From: Candidatus Uabimicrobium amorphum
GTDB lineage: Bacteria; Planctomycetota; Uabimicrobiia; Uabimicrobiales; Uabimicrobiaceae
Length of the DNA stretch: 64,000 nucleotides
NCBI RefSeq assembly: GCF_009002475.1
Contig: NZ_AP019860.1
Span: 4,154,001 to 4,218,000, forward strand
Direction: 5' to 3'
Position numbers and translations under genes: made by a program. Below, piece after piece: positions 40,998-50,592 of this stretch (positions are counted from its first letter, which is position 1; each line of letters begins with the position of its first letter). The notes beneath the pieces were generated by a model, which did no database searches, was not told the origin of the DNA, and saw only the letters and a program-made list of their open reading frames with translations.

Positions 40998-41978
40998 ATG
41001 TCCTCAGCAAAACGAAAACGCATAAGAATCTTCATGATTATATTTATCTTGCTTGTAACACCTGTTGTCGTATTGTGGTTTACTTTAACGCAACCAACGT
41101 TTAGTAAAAACAGTCTATCAACAAAGACCATCAACAGTGAAAAATTAAAAGAGCATGTTGTCACCTTGTCGCAAACATTTTATCCGCGCAATGAAGTATC
41201 CATAGACAATCTGAATAAATGTGCCGATTATATTTACGAACATTTTACCAAAGCGGGAGCCACAGAAGTTCAGTTTCAAGAATACGAAACCGGACGCAGA
41301 ACCTATAAAAATGTTACTGCCATTTTTGGCAAAAAAACCAATAAACGCATTGTAATTGGTGCCCACTACGACACCTGTGGTATGACACCGGGAGCAGACG
41401 ACAATGCAAGTGGTGTAGCAGGACTTATCGAGCTGGGATATCTACTGCAAAAGTATCCCCTGGACCGCACTATTGAATTAGTTGCTTACACATTAGAAGA
41501 ACCACCAAATTTCAAAACAAAGTGGATGGGAAGTTACGTTCATGCAAAAAGATCTCATGATGCTGGTATACAAATCGATTTGATGATCTCTTTGGAAATG
41601 ATAGGCTATTTTACCGATGAAAAAAAACAACAGTATCCATTCCCGCTCTTAAAATTGTTTTACCCAACACAGGGGAACTTCATCGCAATTGTCAGTCACT
41701 TAGCCGATATTTCGGAAACGCGTAAACTAAAAGTGGGAATGCAGGGAGCAACAGATGTACCTGTATATTCGATAAACGCTCCTGCGGCACTACAGGGAAT
41801 TGATTTTTCCGATCACCATAATTACTGGAAATTCGGCGCGCCAGGACTCATGGTCACCGATACCGCTTTCATGCGCAACTTTCAATATCATAAACTAGGG
41901 GACACCGCCAATCGTTTAAACTATGATAAAATGGGTAAAGTGGTCGTCGCTGTTTACGAAGCTATTGCGATTTGGTAA
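40998..41978 (+). CDS. Membrane-anchored M28 zinc peptidase
   Basis: 326 residues, one N-terminal membrane helix (about 10-30). Catalytic region: GAHYDTCG (His123, Asp125), ADDNASG (Asp134), YTLEEPP (Glu167-Glu168), DFSDHHNY (His near the end), all ligands for a two-zinc M28 aminopeptidase fold. It should cleave N-terminal residues from peptides outside the cytoplasm or modify a surface amine. Overlaps the frame of the next gene slightly but that gene starts further down. Confidence 0.88.
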   Translation: MSSAKRKRIRIFMIIFILLVTPVVVLWFTLTQPTFSKNSLSTKTINSEKLKEHVVTLSQTFYPRNEVSIDNLNKCADYIYEHFTKAGATEVQFQEYETGRRTYKNVTAIFGKKTNKRIVIGAHYDTCGMTPGADDNASGVAGLIELGYLLQKYPLDRTIELVAYTLEEPPNFKTKWMGSYVHAKRSHDAGIQIDLMISLEMIGYFTDEKKQQYPFPLLKLFYPTQGNFIAIVSHLADISETRKLKVGMQGATDVPVYSINAPAALQGIDFSDHHNYWKFGAPGLMVTDTAFMRNFQYHKLGDTANRLNYDKMGKVVVAVYEAIAIW

Positions 41979-42052
41979 TGATGATTCACAGGAATAATTC
42001 GACAGGATTAACGGGATGGACAGGACAAAATAAACGTAAAGGTGGTGAAACA

Positions 42053-42349
42053 ATGCGAAAAGCTTCTAAGAAACATAGTGCTATTGCGAAATACAAAGAC
42101 AAATCACAAAAAGATAAAAAGGTATATTTTGTGATCGCGGGTTTTCTTTTTGTGTTATTGCTTGTTGGCAAAATTACGATGAATTACAGCATTTATTACA
42201 TTATTTTTGCGACTTTAGCCTCTATTGTCTTTCTTTTTAGTGAAGACATACCATTTTTCAATGATCGTGAGAAGAAAAGTACTGCTGTCCTTGAAGATAT
42301 GCTAATAGAAAACGACGCAACCATAGGCAGTGACACCACACGACAATAG
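42053..42349 (+). CDS. Small two-helix membrane protein
   Basis: 98 residues from ATG 42053 with AAAGGTGG ahead; the frame is open from 41972 but that part is a repeat-like sequence (ACAGGATTAACGGGATGGACAGG at 42000-42022). Basic head, two hydrophobic segments (about 24-42 and 46-62), acidic tail. No family recognised. Follows the M28 gene by 74 bp. Confidence 0.5.
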   Translation: MRKASKKHSAIAKYKDKSQKDKKVYFVIAGFLFVLLLVGKITMNYSIYYIIFATLASIVFLFSEDIPFFNDREKKSTAVLEDMLIENDATIGSDTTRQ

Positions 42350-42360
42350 TAAAAACATAA

Positions 42361-42440
42361 AAATAACCACAAAACACAGAGAAGCATCATTGCGCATAAA
42401 TTTTCATCATTTTTTCTCTGTGATCTGTGTGGTTTTATTT
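42361..42440. repeat. Long imperfect palindrome (CACAGAG-type repeat)
   Basis: The left arm 42361-42383 (AAATAACCACA, CACAGAGAA) and right arm 42414-42440 (TTCTCTGTG, TGTGTGGTT, ATTT) are complementary with a few bulges, leaving a 30-nt loop. The CACAGAG/CTCTGTG type occurs as a dispersed repeat in many genomes. It may serve as terminator for the convergent genes around it. Confidence 0.65.
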
Positions 42441-42448
42441 CGGAGAAA

Positions 42449-42922
42449 TTACTTCCATACCAACTCAAAAAACTCAGTAACAATCTCAGCTTCATCTAAA
42501 TCGTCAATACCAAGGTCTGCCAAGAAAGCGCTAAAAAAAATACGATGCCCTTTTCTCCAATATTCTAAAGAAGAATCGCCCTCTCCTTCGGCAATGGCAA
42601 TACGCAAGGGAATGTCTTTAAACAAGTGAAATTCTACAGCGATTGTTTTCACGATGCAGCGTGGATTTTGCTGCGCGTCCAGAATAATCCAATGATTACC
42701 TATTTTCGGGAGAGGGTCACCACTTTGTTTGTAGTCTTGTACCAAGCCACTTCCTGCGGTTTTTTTTCCTTGTAGATAAAGATGTAAGAGGCCATCCGTA
42801 ATTTCGGAATTCCCCGCCATCCCAGCTTCTACATAAGTGTCTTCCGCAACGTTTTTCTCGCGGCAATAATGTTGCCAGTACTCTAAATTTTTGCCCTTTA
42901 ATTCAGACATAGGGTTCTCCAT
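42449..42922 (-). CDS. ASCH-domain protein
   Basis: 157 residues from ATG 42922 (AGGAAAG ahead); ATG 42910 is also possible. The ASCH fold (PUA-like) is seen in GKKTAGSGLVQDY, PLPKIGNHWIILDAQQNPRC and EYWRKGHRIFF. These proteins bind RNA, or act as amidohydrolases on N4-acetylcytidine (YqfB-like). Its exact job cannot be decided. It follows the acyltransferase gene on the same strand, possibly read from it. Confidence 0.8.
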   Translation of the reverse strand: MENPMSELKGKNLEYWQHYCREKNVAEDTYVEAGMAGNSEITDGLLHLYLQGKKTAGSGLVQDYKQSGDPLPKIGNHWIILDAQQNPRCIVKTIAVEFHLFKDIPLRIAIAEGEGDSSLEYWRKGHRIFFSAFLADLGIDDLDEAEIVTEFFELVWK

Positions 42923-42947
42923 TTCTTTCCTATCGTCGTTAAGTATA

Positions 42948-43907
42948 CTAATGATGAGTGGATTTAATTCGTGAGTATAAATCTTCCGCAACCAGCGTCG
43001 AGAAAACTTTTTGACCTTCCAAGTTGAGATGGTCACCATCGGCGAAGTGTTCTTCTTTCAGAAGAGTTGTACTACTATAATCAAAGAAGAGAACCTTTTC
43101 TTTTTGTAAATACTTTTTCAAATCATTGATATATAAACCAATATGCTTTTTATTTGAATTGTTACAACGCTTCGCTCTTACGAATATAAGCTGAATGTCA
43201 AACTGTTTTGCTAAAGCAACGATGTACGGTAAAAACGATGTCCTAATTTGTTGTGTAAAGTTATACATAGGAAAATCTGTTTCCGTTTCGAGCTTAACCT
43301 GCTGCAGTGTTTGTAAATTCGTTTGTAAATTTTCGACGGCAAATGTCTCATCTAAAGCACTACGCGCATCGCTTTGCAATAGAGAACTCACAACTTTCTG
43401 AGGAATAGTGGAAAAGACAAAACGCTGATAATGTTCTCTTTCGTTATATCCGGGTAATTTATAATACACGGGATCGTGTCGTAACACCAATTGCCACAAT
43501 ACCGGATCATTGTCCGTAGCAACCCGCATCAAGAGATTACGATATTTACCTGTTGTTCGAAACCTCGGATGTGTCAAGTAATGATCGCGAAAAAAAATAA
43601 TCACTTTCTTGCTAGTGCGTTGTTTTACAATGATATTTTTGAACACCAAATACCAAAATGCCGATGCAGAGCCATCTTGCGCAATTTTCTCCACAGTGAT
43701 ATCCCATTTTTTTTGCAAAATCTCACGAGAAATACCTCTATCGAGAATAGAATTCCCTAACAAAATGACCGAAGCGCCATTTGTTGTATAAGATTTATAG
43801 CTCGGTGAAAACATCGTGTAGTGTACAAGAAAAAAAACGAGAAATGGCAAACAAAATACGCTACATTTCTTAAAATCTAAAATAGATAAAATCTTGGCCA
43901 CTTTCAT
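42948..43907 (-). CDS. SGNH-like periplasmic acyltransferase partner (AlgJ/AlgX/DltD class)
   Basis: 319 residues, one N-terminal membrane anchor (about 15-32), periplasmic rest. SGNH-type blocks: VILLGNSILDRGIS (block I; GNS replaces GDS) and DGDHLNLEGQKVF (block V, the Asp-x-x-His pair). It overlaps the MBOAT gene by 38 nt. In alginate and teichoic acid acylation an MBOAT passes an acyl group across the membrane and the SGNH protein puts it on the glycan, so the two genes form one unit. Confidence 0.8.
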   Translation of the reverse strand: MKVAKILSILDFKKCSVFCLPFLVFFLVHYTMFSPSYKSYTTNGASVILLGNSILDRGISREILQKKWDITVEKIAQDGSASAFWYLVFKNIIVKQRTSKKVIIFFRDHYLTHPRFRTTGKYRNLLMRVATDNDPVLWQLVLRHDPVYYKLPGYNEREHYQRFVFSTIPQKVVSSLLQSDARSALDETFAVENLQTNLQTLQQVKLETETDFPMYNFTQQIRTSFLPYIVALAKQFDIQLIFVRAKRCNNSNKKHIGLYINDLKKYLQKEKVLFFDYSSTTLLKEEHFADGDHLNLEGQKVFSTLVAEDLYSRIKSTHH

Positions 43908-45246
43908 TTCCTAGCACAAAAATAAGACACAGAGCTATTCCCAAAAATAATGGATATGACAAAGAATCCTCTTTTACAAATTGCAGCAAAAAATAACAAG
44001 CGTATGGCAATGTATATAGCAACACCGAAAGAAAAATAGTTACGGCCGCAACAAACTGAGTATGATCAAACCAAGAAAGGTCGACAAAAACACTCGTCAG
44101 CCACGTAATACTAGGGGCGCGAAATAACAACCAACCAAATAGAGTAAAGGAGTACATGAGTGCCCACGCCACTATTTTTTTTACACCTGCTACTTGCCAA
44201 TTTCCTTTGATTCCAAACTGATGGTAAATAAAAACCAAAAGTCCATGATACGCTCCCCATGTGACATATGTCCATGCAGCGCCATGCCACAAACCACTGA
44301 GAATCATGGTAATCATCACTACGGCAAAAAATTTGCCCGTATGGGTAATTTTTGATCCCCCTAACGGAATATATAAATAATCGCGTATCCACGACGAAAG
44401 AGAAATATGCCAACGACGCCAAAAGTCGGAAGGGGAAATAGCGACATATGGTCGCTTAAAATTTTCCATAAGCTCAAACCCCAGTAGATACGAACAGCCA
44501 CGTGCAATATCTGTATATGCAGAAAAGTCAGCAAGAATTTGAATGGAAAAAGCAAAACTTCCTACAATCAGCATGACTAGAGACGGATCCTTAAGTAAAA
44601 AAATTTGGTTTACGTAAACGGCCACATTATCGGCAATCACCAACTTTTTGCAAAATCCCCAAACAATAAGAACAATAGCGTAGCGAACAATTGTAATATT
44701 TATCATACGCGCTTTGCTAATTTGAGGTAAAAGTCTTATAGCTCTTTCAATAGGACCAGCAACGAGCTGAGGAAAAAAGCACACATATAACGCAAAATCT
44801 ATTATGCTGTGTGTGGGTTGTAATTTTTGGCGATAAACATCAATTGTATAGCTAAGCGTTTGAAATGTATAAAAGGAAATCCCCACAGGTAAAAATACGC
44901 GCAATGTCGTTTCCCCGATGTTCCAGCCCAGCATTGCAAGAACAGCGCTGATGTTGTCGACAAAAAAATTAAAGTATTTGAAGAAAAAGAGGATACCAAG
45001 ATTTACTGCGATACTACATGTGAGAAATAGCTTTTTTTGATGTGAGCGATATTCAATTGCTAAAGCAAGATAATAGTCACTAACCGTAGAAGTAAAAAGC
45101 AAAATACAGAATGCTGGGTGGACATATCCATAGAAAAAATAACTGGCGATCACTATAAAAATATTTTGCCAACGCCGGCAAAGTCTCCAGTAGCAATACA
45201 AAACAACGATAAAAAAAATCACGAAGTCTAAACTGGTAAAAATCAT
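43870..45246 (-). CDS. MBOAT O-acyltransferase (AlgI-like)
   Basis: 458 residues with about eleven membrane helices. AlgI-type signatures: FKYFNFF, FPQLVAGPIER, ILADFSAYTDIARG, FWRRWHISLSSWIRDYLY and LSGLWHGAAW, which holds the catalytic His. The gene abuts the glycosyltransferase at 45247 without a gap. It probably transfers an acyl group from a cytosolic donor onto a surface glycan made by the neighbouring glycosyltransferases. Confidence 0.92.
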   Translation of the reverse strand: MIFTSLDFVIFFIVVLYCYWRLCRRWQNIFIVIASYFFYGYVHPAFCILLFTSTVSDYYLALAIEYRSHQKKLFLTCSIAVNLGILFFFKYFNFFVDNISAVLAMLGWNIGETTLRVFLPVGISFYTFQTLSYTIDVYRQKLQPTHSIIDFALYVCFFPQLVAGPIERAIRLLPQISKARMINITIVRYAIVLIVWGFCKKLVIADNVAVYVNQIFLLKDPSLVMLIVGSFAFSIQILADFSAYTDIARGCSYLLGFELMENFKRPYVAISPSDFWRRWHISLSSWIRDYLYIPLGGSKITHTGKFFAVVMITMILSGLWHGAAWTYVTWGAYHGLLVFIYHQFGIKGNWQVAGVKKIVAWALMYSFTLFGWLLFRAPSITWLTSVFVDLSWFDHTQFVAAVTIFLSVLLYTLPYACYFLLQFVKEDSLSYPLFLGIALCLIFVLGNESGQDFIYFRF

Positions 45247-46395
45247 TTATACACGCTGTAAAATAGTTTTATATACTTGGAAAACCTCTTCGGCAGTATT
45301 CACAACATCAAAATTTTCACGCATCCATTTTTGCCCTGCGGTAGCCAATTCTTGATAATATTCAAGATTATCAAGAACGTTACTGATAACTTCGGCAAGA
45401 TGTGAAGGTGTGACATCATGTGGAACGAGATAACCTGTTTTTTCATGTTGCACAACCTCAGGAAGCGCCCCCGTATTCGAAGCAATTATTGGTACCTTTT
45501 CCAGCATAGCTTCATTCACTCCACCACAATTTTCCGACAAAGGAGTATGCACGACTAAATCAAATAACTTCCAACAGTTATATTCTTGACTAGAGACATA
45601 ACCTGGAAGAACGATTCGGTCAGAGAGTTTCTTAGCGCGCTTGCGTAATTTTCTTTCATAACTATTTTTTTGCCCCCAAGCACCGCCAATTAATAAGCCA
45701 AAAACATCTGTGCGTTTCTTTAATAATATTCCAAGGGTGTCAATAATCAATTCATGACGCTTGATACCCAATGTATGTCCTAAATAATATTTAGGGGCAT
45801 ACATATAATTCATATTACCCACAATATAACAGTCGCTAGGTAACGACCATTTTTCTTTGAGTTCTTGAATGTTTTTTTGTTGTTTGTAGTTAAGGTAAGA
45901 GCCATAGTAACTGCAAAACAGACGATTTTCAGCGACCCCGTGCTTCCTATATAAACTCGCAATATACTTGCTAGATGCAATCCAGTAATCGTTATCTCCT
46001 GCGGTTTTCAGATCCCAATTTCGATAGAATGGACTCTCTAAATGTAGAGGTCCAGGAACTTGAAAGACAATAGGAATTTTTTTGTCGCGAAGGGCATAAC
46101 GCACCATTAGAGTGGTCCCGACAAAGTGGCTATGTATGAGATCAGGCTTAATTTCTTCAACAAGGCTTTGTAATTTACGCAGTACTTTTCCATACTGCCA
46201 TATTTTTTTTACGGGAAAATCGGCATTTAACTCATATATCTTTGCAGAAGACGCGCGCCATTCGTCGGCGAAATATCCCGACTTAAGCGAAGGTAAGGCA
46301 ACATGAATTTCAATATTTTTCTTTCGGAGCTCTTGCACTTGATGTAATGCCCAACGTGCTCCATCGGTCGTCTTAACTAGATGAAGAATTTTCAT
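45247..46395 (-). CDS. GT4-family glycosyltransferase 1
   Basis: 382 residues from ATG 46395 (MKILHLVKTTDGARW...). GT-B fold: N-terminal acceptor domain (HSHFVGTT), C-terminal donor domain with GGAWGQK and the GT4 pattern EAMLEKVPIIASNTGALPEVV with the E-x7-E pair. Overlaps the upstream glycosyltransferase by 23 nt, the usual tight spacing in polysaccharide operons. Donor and acceptor sugars cannot be read from sequence. Confidence 0.85.
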   Translation of the reverse strand: MKILHLVKTTDGARWALHQVQELRKKNIEIHVALPSLKSGYFADEWRASSAKIYELNADFPVKKIWQYGKVLRKLQSLVEEIKPDLIHSHFVGTTLMVRYALRDKKIPIVFQVPGPLHLESPFYRNWDLKTAGDNDYWIASSKYIASLYRKHGVAENRLFCSYYGSYLNYKQQKNIQELKEKWSLPSDCYIVGNMNYMYAPKYYLGHTLGIKRHELIIDTLGILLKKRTDVFGLLIGGAWGQKNSYERKLRKRAKKLSDRIVLPGYVSSQEYNCWKLFDLVVHTPLSENCGGVNEAMLEKVPIIASNTGALPEVVQHEKTGYLVPHDVTPSHLAEVISNVLDNLEYYQELATAGQKWMRENFDVVNTAEEVFQVYKTILQRV

Positions 46396-47536
46396 ATGTA
46401 TACCGTAAAAATTGTTGTTTAGTGGAGTTATGCTTAAACTTTTGAGCAGTTTCCCAATTTGAACGAGATAACTCCACAAGCTTAGGTGTTTCTAACATAA
46501 AAGATTTCATTTTCTCTGCAAGGCCTAAAATATCTCCGACATCAACGAGGCAGTCTTGCGAAACAACTTCGGGATTCCCCCCGGTGTTCGAAGCAATTGA
46601 CGGAAGCCCACGAGCCATCCCCTCTAATAATGCCCGTGACATCCCTTCGGTTAAGGACGGAAGCACAAACACATGCGCTTTGTCTAAAAAATCAAACAGT
46701 GGTTTTCCCCACTTTATGCTTCCATGAAATGTAACATAGTTGTGTAGTTTGTGTGTATCGATGTAGCTCTGTAGAGGTTCCATTTGACTACCCGGCCCAA
46801 CAATAGATACACTCCATGGTATCGATAAAGGTTCATCCTTCAAATGTTTTACCGCTTGTAGAAGCCAATGGTGTCCCTTTTGTTTTTCTACACGACCAAC
46901 GCTAATGAAACGAAAAGGCTGCTGCATAAAATCTTCGATTGTTTTTGGCTTAGAAAAAACACAGTCTAAAAGTTCTACGTTGGAAAAAACATATTCTTTG
47001 TTGTTTTTATTTGGATAAATACGGCGTAAATAGTCACTGGTATATGATGAAGCCGCAGCATGCTTTGCTTGCATTTTGGTAATAAAATGGTATACGTTTG
47101 CGATATACTTATACAAAAAATTCTTATTTTCGGTAGCAATCCCTAACTGAACGTTACCTACACAGCGAAAAAAATATTTCTTGCGACGCAATATTAAGCT
47201 AAACCATACCACAACCCCAACATTTCCTGAAAAAAGAATGAAAGAGTTACCTAGCTGAGGGACACGCATCGCTCTCCACATAAACGGAAAAAACTTTGCC
47301 ATGAAATCCCACATACCACAATAATCCGTCATATCGTAAAACGTAACCTTATCTCCACTCGCGATTAATGTATCCTGCGGCGGATATTGTTTATATCCCA
47401 TACGCGCAACAACACACACCTCATCAAAAACGGTTAAATATTCCTGCCAAAAAGTATAACCAAATGCAAGAGGAGTAAAAACGCCCTCGGGACAGCGTAT
47501 AAAATGATGTTCTAAAACGACAACTAATTTCATCAA
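46373..47536 (-). CDS. GT4-family glycosyltransferase 2
   Basis: 387 residues. GT-B features: FISVGRVEKQKGHHWLLQAV (donor domain entry), PSLTEGMSRALLEGMARGLP, SNTGGNPEVV. The N-terminal domain has no signal sequence; one moderately hydrophobic stretch may contact the membrane. Overlaps both neighbours. It is one of three sequential glycosyltransferases and so would add one sugar of a repeat unit. Confidence 0.87.
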   Translation of the reverse strand: MMKLVVVLEHHFIRCPEGVFTPLAFGYTFWQEYLTVFDEVCVVARMGYKQYPPQDTLIASGDKVTFYDMTDYCGMWDFMAKFFPFMWRAMRVPQLGNSFILFSGNVGVVVWFSLILRRKKYFFRCVGNVQLGIATENKNFLYKYIANVYHFITKMQAKHAAASSYTSDYLRRIYPNKNNKEYVFSNVELLDCVFSKPKTIEDFMQQPFRFISVGRVEKQKGHHWLLQAVKHLKDEPLSIPWSVSIVGPGSQMEPLQSYIDTHKLHNYVTFHGSIKWGKPLFDFLDKAHVFVLPSLTEGMSRALLEGMARGLPSIASNTGGNPEVVSQDCLVDVGDILGLAEKMKSFMLETPKLVELSRSNWETAQKFKHNSTKQQFLRYTYENSSSS

Positions 47537-48645
47537 ACATCAACCTTTTTGTGATAAATACTCATGAGTGTTTCCAAACTTGTGGACAAACTAAACGGTG
47601 TTTGTCCAAGGTCAATACTTGTATTATCGGCATCTTTATCCAAAATTTCGCATGCCTTTTTACACCATATAGAATCTTGTTCTTGCAACGAGATACTTGA
47701 AACAAACGCAGGAAAAAACATCGCAATTTCAGGTATTCCACCTACATCACTAGCTAGCACAGGGGTAGACATCGCACACGATTCGATCACGACCCCGGGA
47801 AGACCTTCACGTACGGAAGGGAATAATAACAAATCACTCCCGCCCAATAATTGAGAAACATCATTGCGTATTCCCGTAAAAATAACATCATCTTTTAAAT
47901 TATTTTTTTCCACGATATTGTTTATTTTTCCAAAAATATCATCATCTTGTCTACCAACCAACAATAATTTGACATGAGGTTTTCTTTTTTTTATTTGGCA
48001 GAAAACTTTCAATAGACGTTCGTGATTTTTTTCTTTGCGAAAGTTACCAACGTGAATAATTATCTTAAACTCGTTTGCGATAGAAAATGTGCGTTTTACA
48101 TATAAAGCGTCTTTCATAGGGAAATGATTAGAAAAACCATTATATATCACAGAAAAGCGCTGGTCTTGTTCGTTTTTTTGCCATAAAGAATCTAAAGCTT
48201 TGCGACAAACAGCACATATATCCGTGGCATATCTTTGAATAGCAAATCTCATTATCCCGTTATACATTTTTTTATACAGAGAGATTTGTTCATCACTTGC
48301 GCTACTGCGAAAATGAGCAATGCGTGTCTTAACCCCCTGCAAATAGGAAAGAAATAGTATATACCCTGAAAAGTAATAAACGTGGGAGTGCACCACATCG
48401 TATTTTTCGCGCGACAACAATTTCATAAAACGTTTTGCAAACCCAAAAGATAGGTCCCCGTAAAAAACCTTTCCTTGCAAATGCGTAATTTGTTCATCTA
48501 AAATGCCTTTCCTACCGGATAAAGCATAAAAATGAAATTCATATTTACTGTGATCAATAGCCTTAAACCATTCTAAGGTACGCAGTTCTGCTCCGCCTAA
48601 ATCCATACAGCCAAAAATATGCAAAATCTTAATCTTTGTCACCAT
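47533..48645 (-). CDS. GT4-family glycosyltransferase 3
   Basis: 370 residues from ATG 48645; 20 more codons are open upstream inside the phosphoglycosyl transferase gene. Starts KILHIFGCMDLGGAELRTLEW, typical of GT4 (LGGAE). Donor domain: IIHVGNFRKEKNHERLLKVF, FPSVREGLPGVVIESCA, ASDVGGIPEI. Probably the first transferase after the lipid-linked sugar made by the gene at 48629. Confidence 0.87.
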   Translation of the reverse strand: MVTKIKILHIFGCMDLGGAELRTLEWFKAIDHSKYEFHFYALSGRKGILDEQITHLQGKVFYGDLSFGFAKRFMKLLSREKYDVVHSHVYYFSGYILFLSYLQGVKTRIAHFRSSASDEQISLYKKMYNGIMRFAIQRYATDICAVCRKALDSLWQKNEQDQRFSVIYNGFSNHFPMKDALYVKRTFSIANEFKIIIHVGNFRKEKNHERLLKVFCQIKKRKPHVKLLLVGRQDDDIFGKINNIVEKNNLKDDVIFTGIRNDVSQLLGGSDLLLFPSVREGLPGVVIESCAMSTPVLASDVGGIPEIAMFFPAFVSSISLQEQDSIWCKKACEILDKDADNTSIDLGQTPFSLSTSLETLMSIYHKKVDV

Positions 48646-49237
48646 TATTTCCCATAAAACGTGTAGGTGAGCCTTCATGAACATTTTTTGTTTGTAAGAG
48701 AACAATAAAAGTGAGAAAAAATATTTTACAATCTAGCGCAAATGATATGTTGTCCACATAATCCACATCGAACGTAAATTTTTTCTCCCAGCTAATGGCA
48801 TTACGTCCCTTAACTTGAGCTAAACCAGTGATTCCAGGCAATACATCATGGCGACGCATTTGTTCCTTATTGTACAAGGGTAAATACTCCACAAGAAGCG
48901 GACGTGGACCAATAAAACTCATTTCCCCTTTTAGAATATTATAAAGCTGTGGTAATTCATCCACCGACAATTTACGCATCCACTTTCCACATAACGTCAA
49001 ACGTTCATGGTCAGGTAACAGCTCTCCATTGGCACCGGTCTTGTTGTTCATCGTGCGAAATTTATAAATGGTAAATATATTACCGCGCAAACCTACACGC
49101 TGTTGCGAAAATAAAATAGGGCGTCCCATAAAAACAGCCACAATGCCTACGATAAAAACAAGCAAGGGAATGGATAAAATAAGTAAAAAAGTTGCCAAAC
49201 CCAAGTCTAGAATACGCTTTACTTTAGAATAAAACAA
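48629..49237 (-). CDS. PglC-type phosphoglycosyl transferase
   Basis: 202 residues, one re-entrant membrane helix (about 12-35), then the monotopic PGT core: FSQQRVGLRGNIFTIYKFRTM, KLSVDELPQLYNILKGEMS with the catalytic Asp-Glu pair, GPRPLL, and PGITGLAQVKGR. The short PglC form, without the N-terminal multi-helix part of WcaJ. It loads a sugar phosphate on undecaprenyl phosphate and starts the glycan. Head of the leftward glycan operon. Confidence 0.93.
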   Translation of the reverse strand: MFYSKVKRILDLGLATFLLILSIPLLVFIVGIVAVFMGRPILFSQQRVGLRGNIFTIYKFRTMNNKTGANGELLPDHERLTLCGKWMRKLSVDELPQLYNILKGEMSFIGPRPLLVEYLPLYNKEQMRRHDVLPGITGLAQVKGRNAISWEKKFTFDVDYVDNISFALDCKIFFLTFIVLLQTKNVHEGSPTRFMGNNGDKD

Positions 49238-49323
49238 TAATTATCTACCTTATACTGTTCACTTTTATTGTATACTTGACGTTATGGAATTAGTTGCAAA
49301 AATTTTACATGATTGGATAAACA

Positions 49324-50460
49324 ATGACAAACAAAAGAATATATTTATCTCCACCACATATGGACGGACGGGAGCTAGAGTATATACAACAGGCCTTTGC
49401 CAGCAACTTCATTGCGCCGTGTGGCCCTATGCTCAATCAATTGGAAAAACAATTTAGTGAGTACAGTAAAATTCCTTATTGCGTAGGTCTTACCAGTGGA
49501 ACAGCAGCTCTACATCTGGCTCTCAAAGGCTTAAAAGTACAACCAGGAGATATTGTCATTGCCTCTACTTTAACTTTTATTGGAAGCGTATCTTCGGCAG
49601 CTCACATGGGAACCCAACTTGTATTTATTGATTCAAGTGAAGATACTTGGACAATGGACCCACAATTACTCGAAGAAGAAATAACGCGTTGTAAGAAAAA
49701 CGGTAAACTTCCTAAGGCTGTTATTCCTACAGACCTTTATGGCCAAAGTTGCGATTTTGATGCCATTTCGCGCATTTGTAAACCACACGGCATTCCTGTA
49801 GTGATGGATTCTGCCGAAGCAATCGGAGCCAAGTATAAAGATCACCATGTAGGATACGATGCGACTGCCGCAATATACTCACTCAACGGCAACAAAATCA
49901 TCACCTCGTCAGGAGGAGGTATTCTCGCCTCTCATGACAAAAATCTCATTGATTACGCACGATTTTTGTCAACGCAAGCACGCGAGCCTTTTCCTTACTA
50001 CGAACACCAGGAAATTGGTTATAACTATCGGCTCAGCAACATATCAGCAGCAATTGCATGTGCACAGTTGGAAATTATCGATAAAAAAGTACAACAAAAA
50101 CGCGCTATTTTTACATATTATCAACAACATCTAGGAGATCTTCCGGGTATTACCTTTATGCCTCAAGCCACATATGGCCAAGGAAACAGTTGGCTAAGCG
50201 TCATTCTCATTGATCCAGAAAAATTCGGAGGTACATATGAAGATGTGCGCCAAAAATTGGAAGAGCACAACATCGAATCACGTCCAATGTGGAAGCCAAT
50301 GCATTTGCAACCAGTTTTTCGTCATTGCCGTGTTGTGGAAAACGGAGTTGCCAACAAACTCTTCTCCCAAGGACTATGCCTTCCTTCAGGAACTTCTCTA
50401 ACAGAAGACGACTTGAACAGAATAATAAACATCGTCAAAAACTGTGGAAATTCTCAATAG
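49324..50460 (+). CDS. DegT/DnrJ/EryC1/StrS-family aminotransferase
   Basis: 378 residues. PLP-dependent sugar aminotransferase: GLTSGTAALHLALKGL, PTDLYGQ, MDSAEAIGAKY, with the Schiff-base Lys in SLNGNKIITSSGGG, then NYRLSNISAAIACAQLE. Enzymes of this group make the amino sugar (bacillosamine-like, PglE type) that PglC-type transferases use. It is divergent from the PglC gene with 86 bp between start codons, so the two can be co-regulated. SHMT-type fold complete. Confidence 0.9.
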   Translation: MTNKRIYLSPPHMDGRELEYIQQAFASNFIAPCGPMLNQLEKQFSEYSKIPYCVGLTSGTAALHLALKGLKVQPGDIVIASTLTFIGSVSSAAHMGTQLVFIDSSEDTWTMDPQLLEEEITRCKKNGKLPKAVIPTDLYGQSCDFDAISRICKPHGIPVVMDSAEAIGAKYKDHHVGYDATAAIYSLNGNKIITSSGGGILASHDKNLIDYARFLSTQAREPFPYYEHQEIGYNYRLSNISAAIACAQLEIIDKKVQQKRAIFTYYQQHLGDLPGITFMPQATYGQGNSWLSVILIDPEKFGGTYEDVRQKLEEHNIESRPMWKPMHLQPVFRHCRVVENGVANKLFSQGLCLPSGTSLTEDDLNRIINIVKNCGNSQ

Positions 50461-50592
50461 TTCTTTGGAACTACATAATTTGATTTAATAAAGCAATAAC
50501 GAGTTGTAGGAAAGGTCATTCTTGACAAACTAATCTGAGAAAATATAATAATAGGCTTGCTTTTTATCATTATTCATGTGGGATATCTCTTT

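Noticed and set aside
39566..41164. Longer start for the alpha/beta hydrolase gene at 41164
   Set aside because: The extra 82 codons have no ribosome-binding site and overlap the M28 peptidase start. The ATG at 40918 has GGAG and opens a proper signal peptide.
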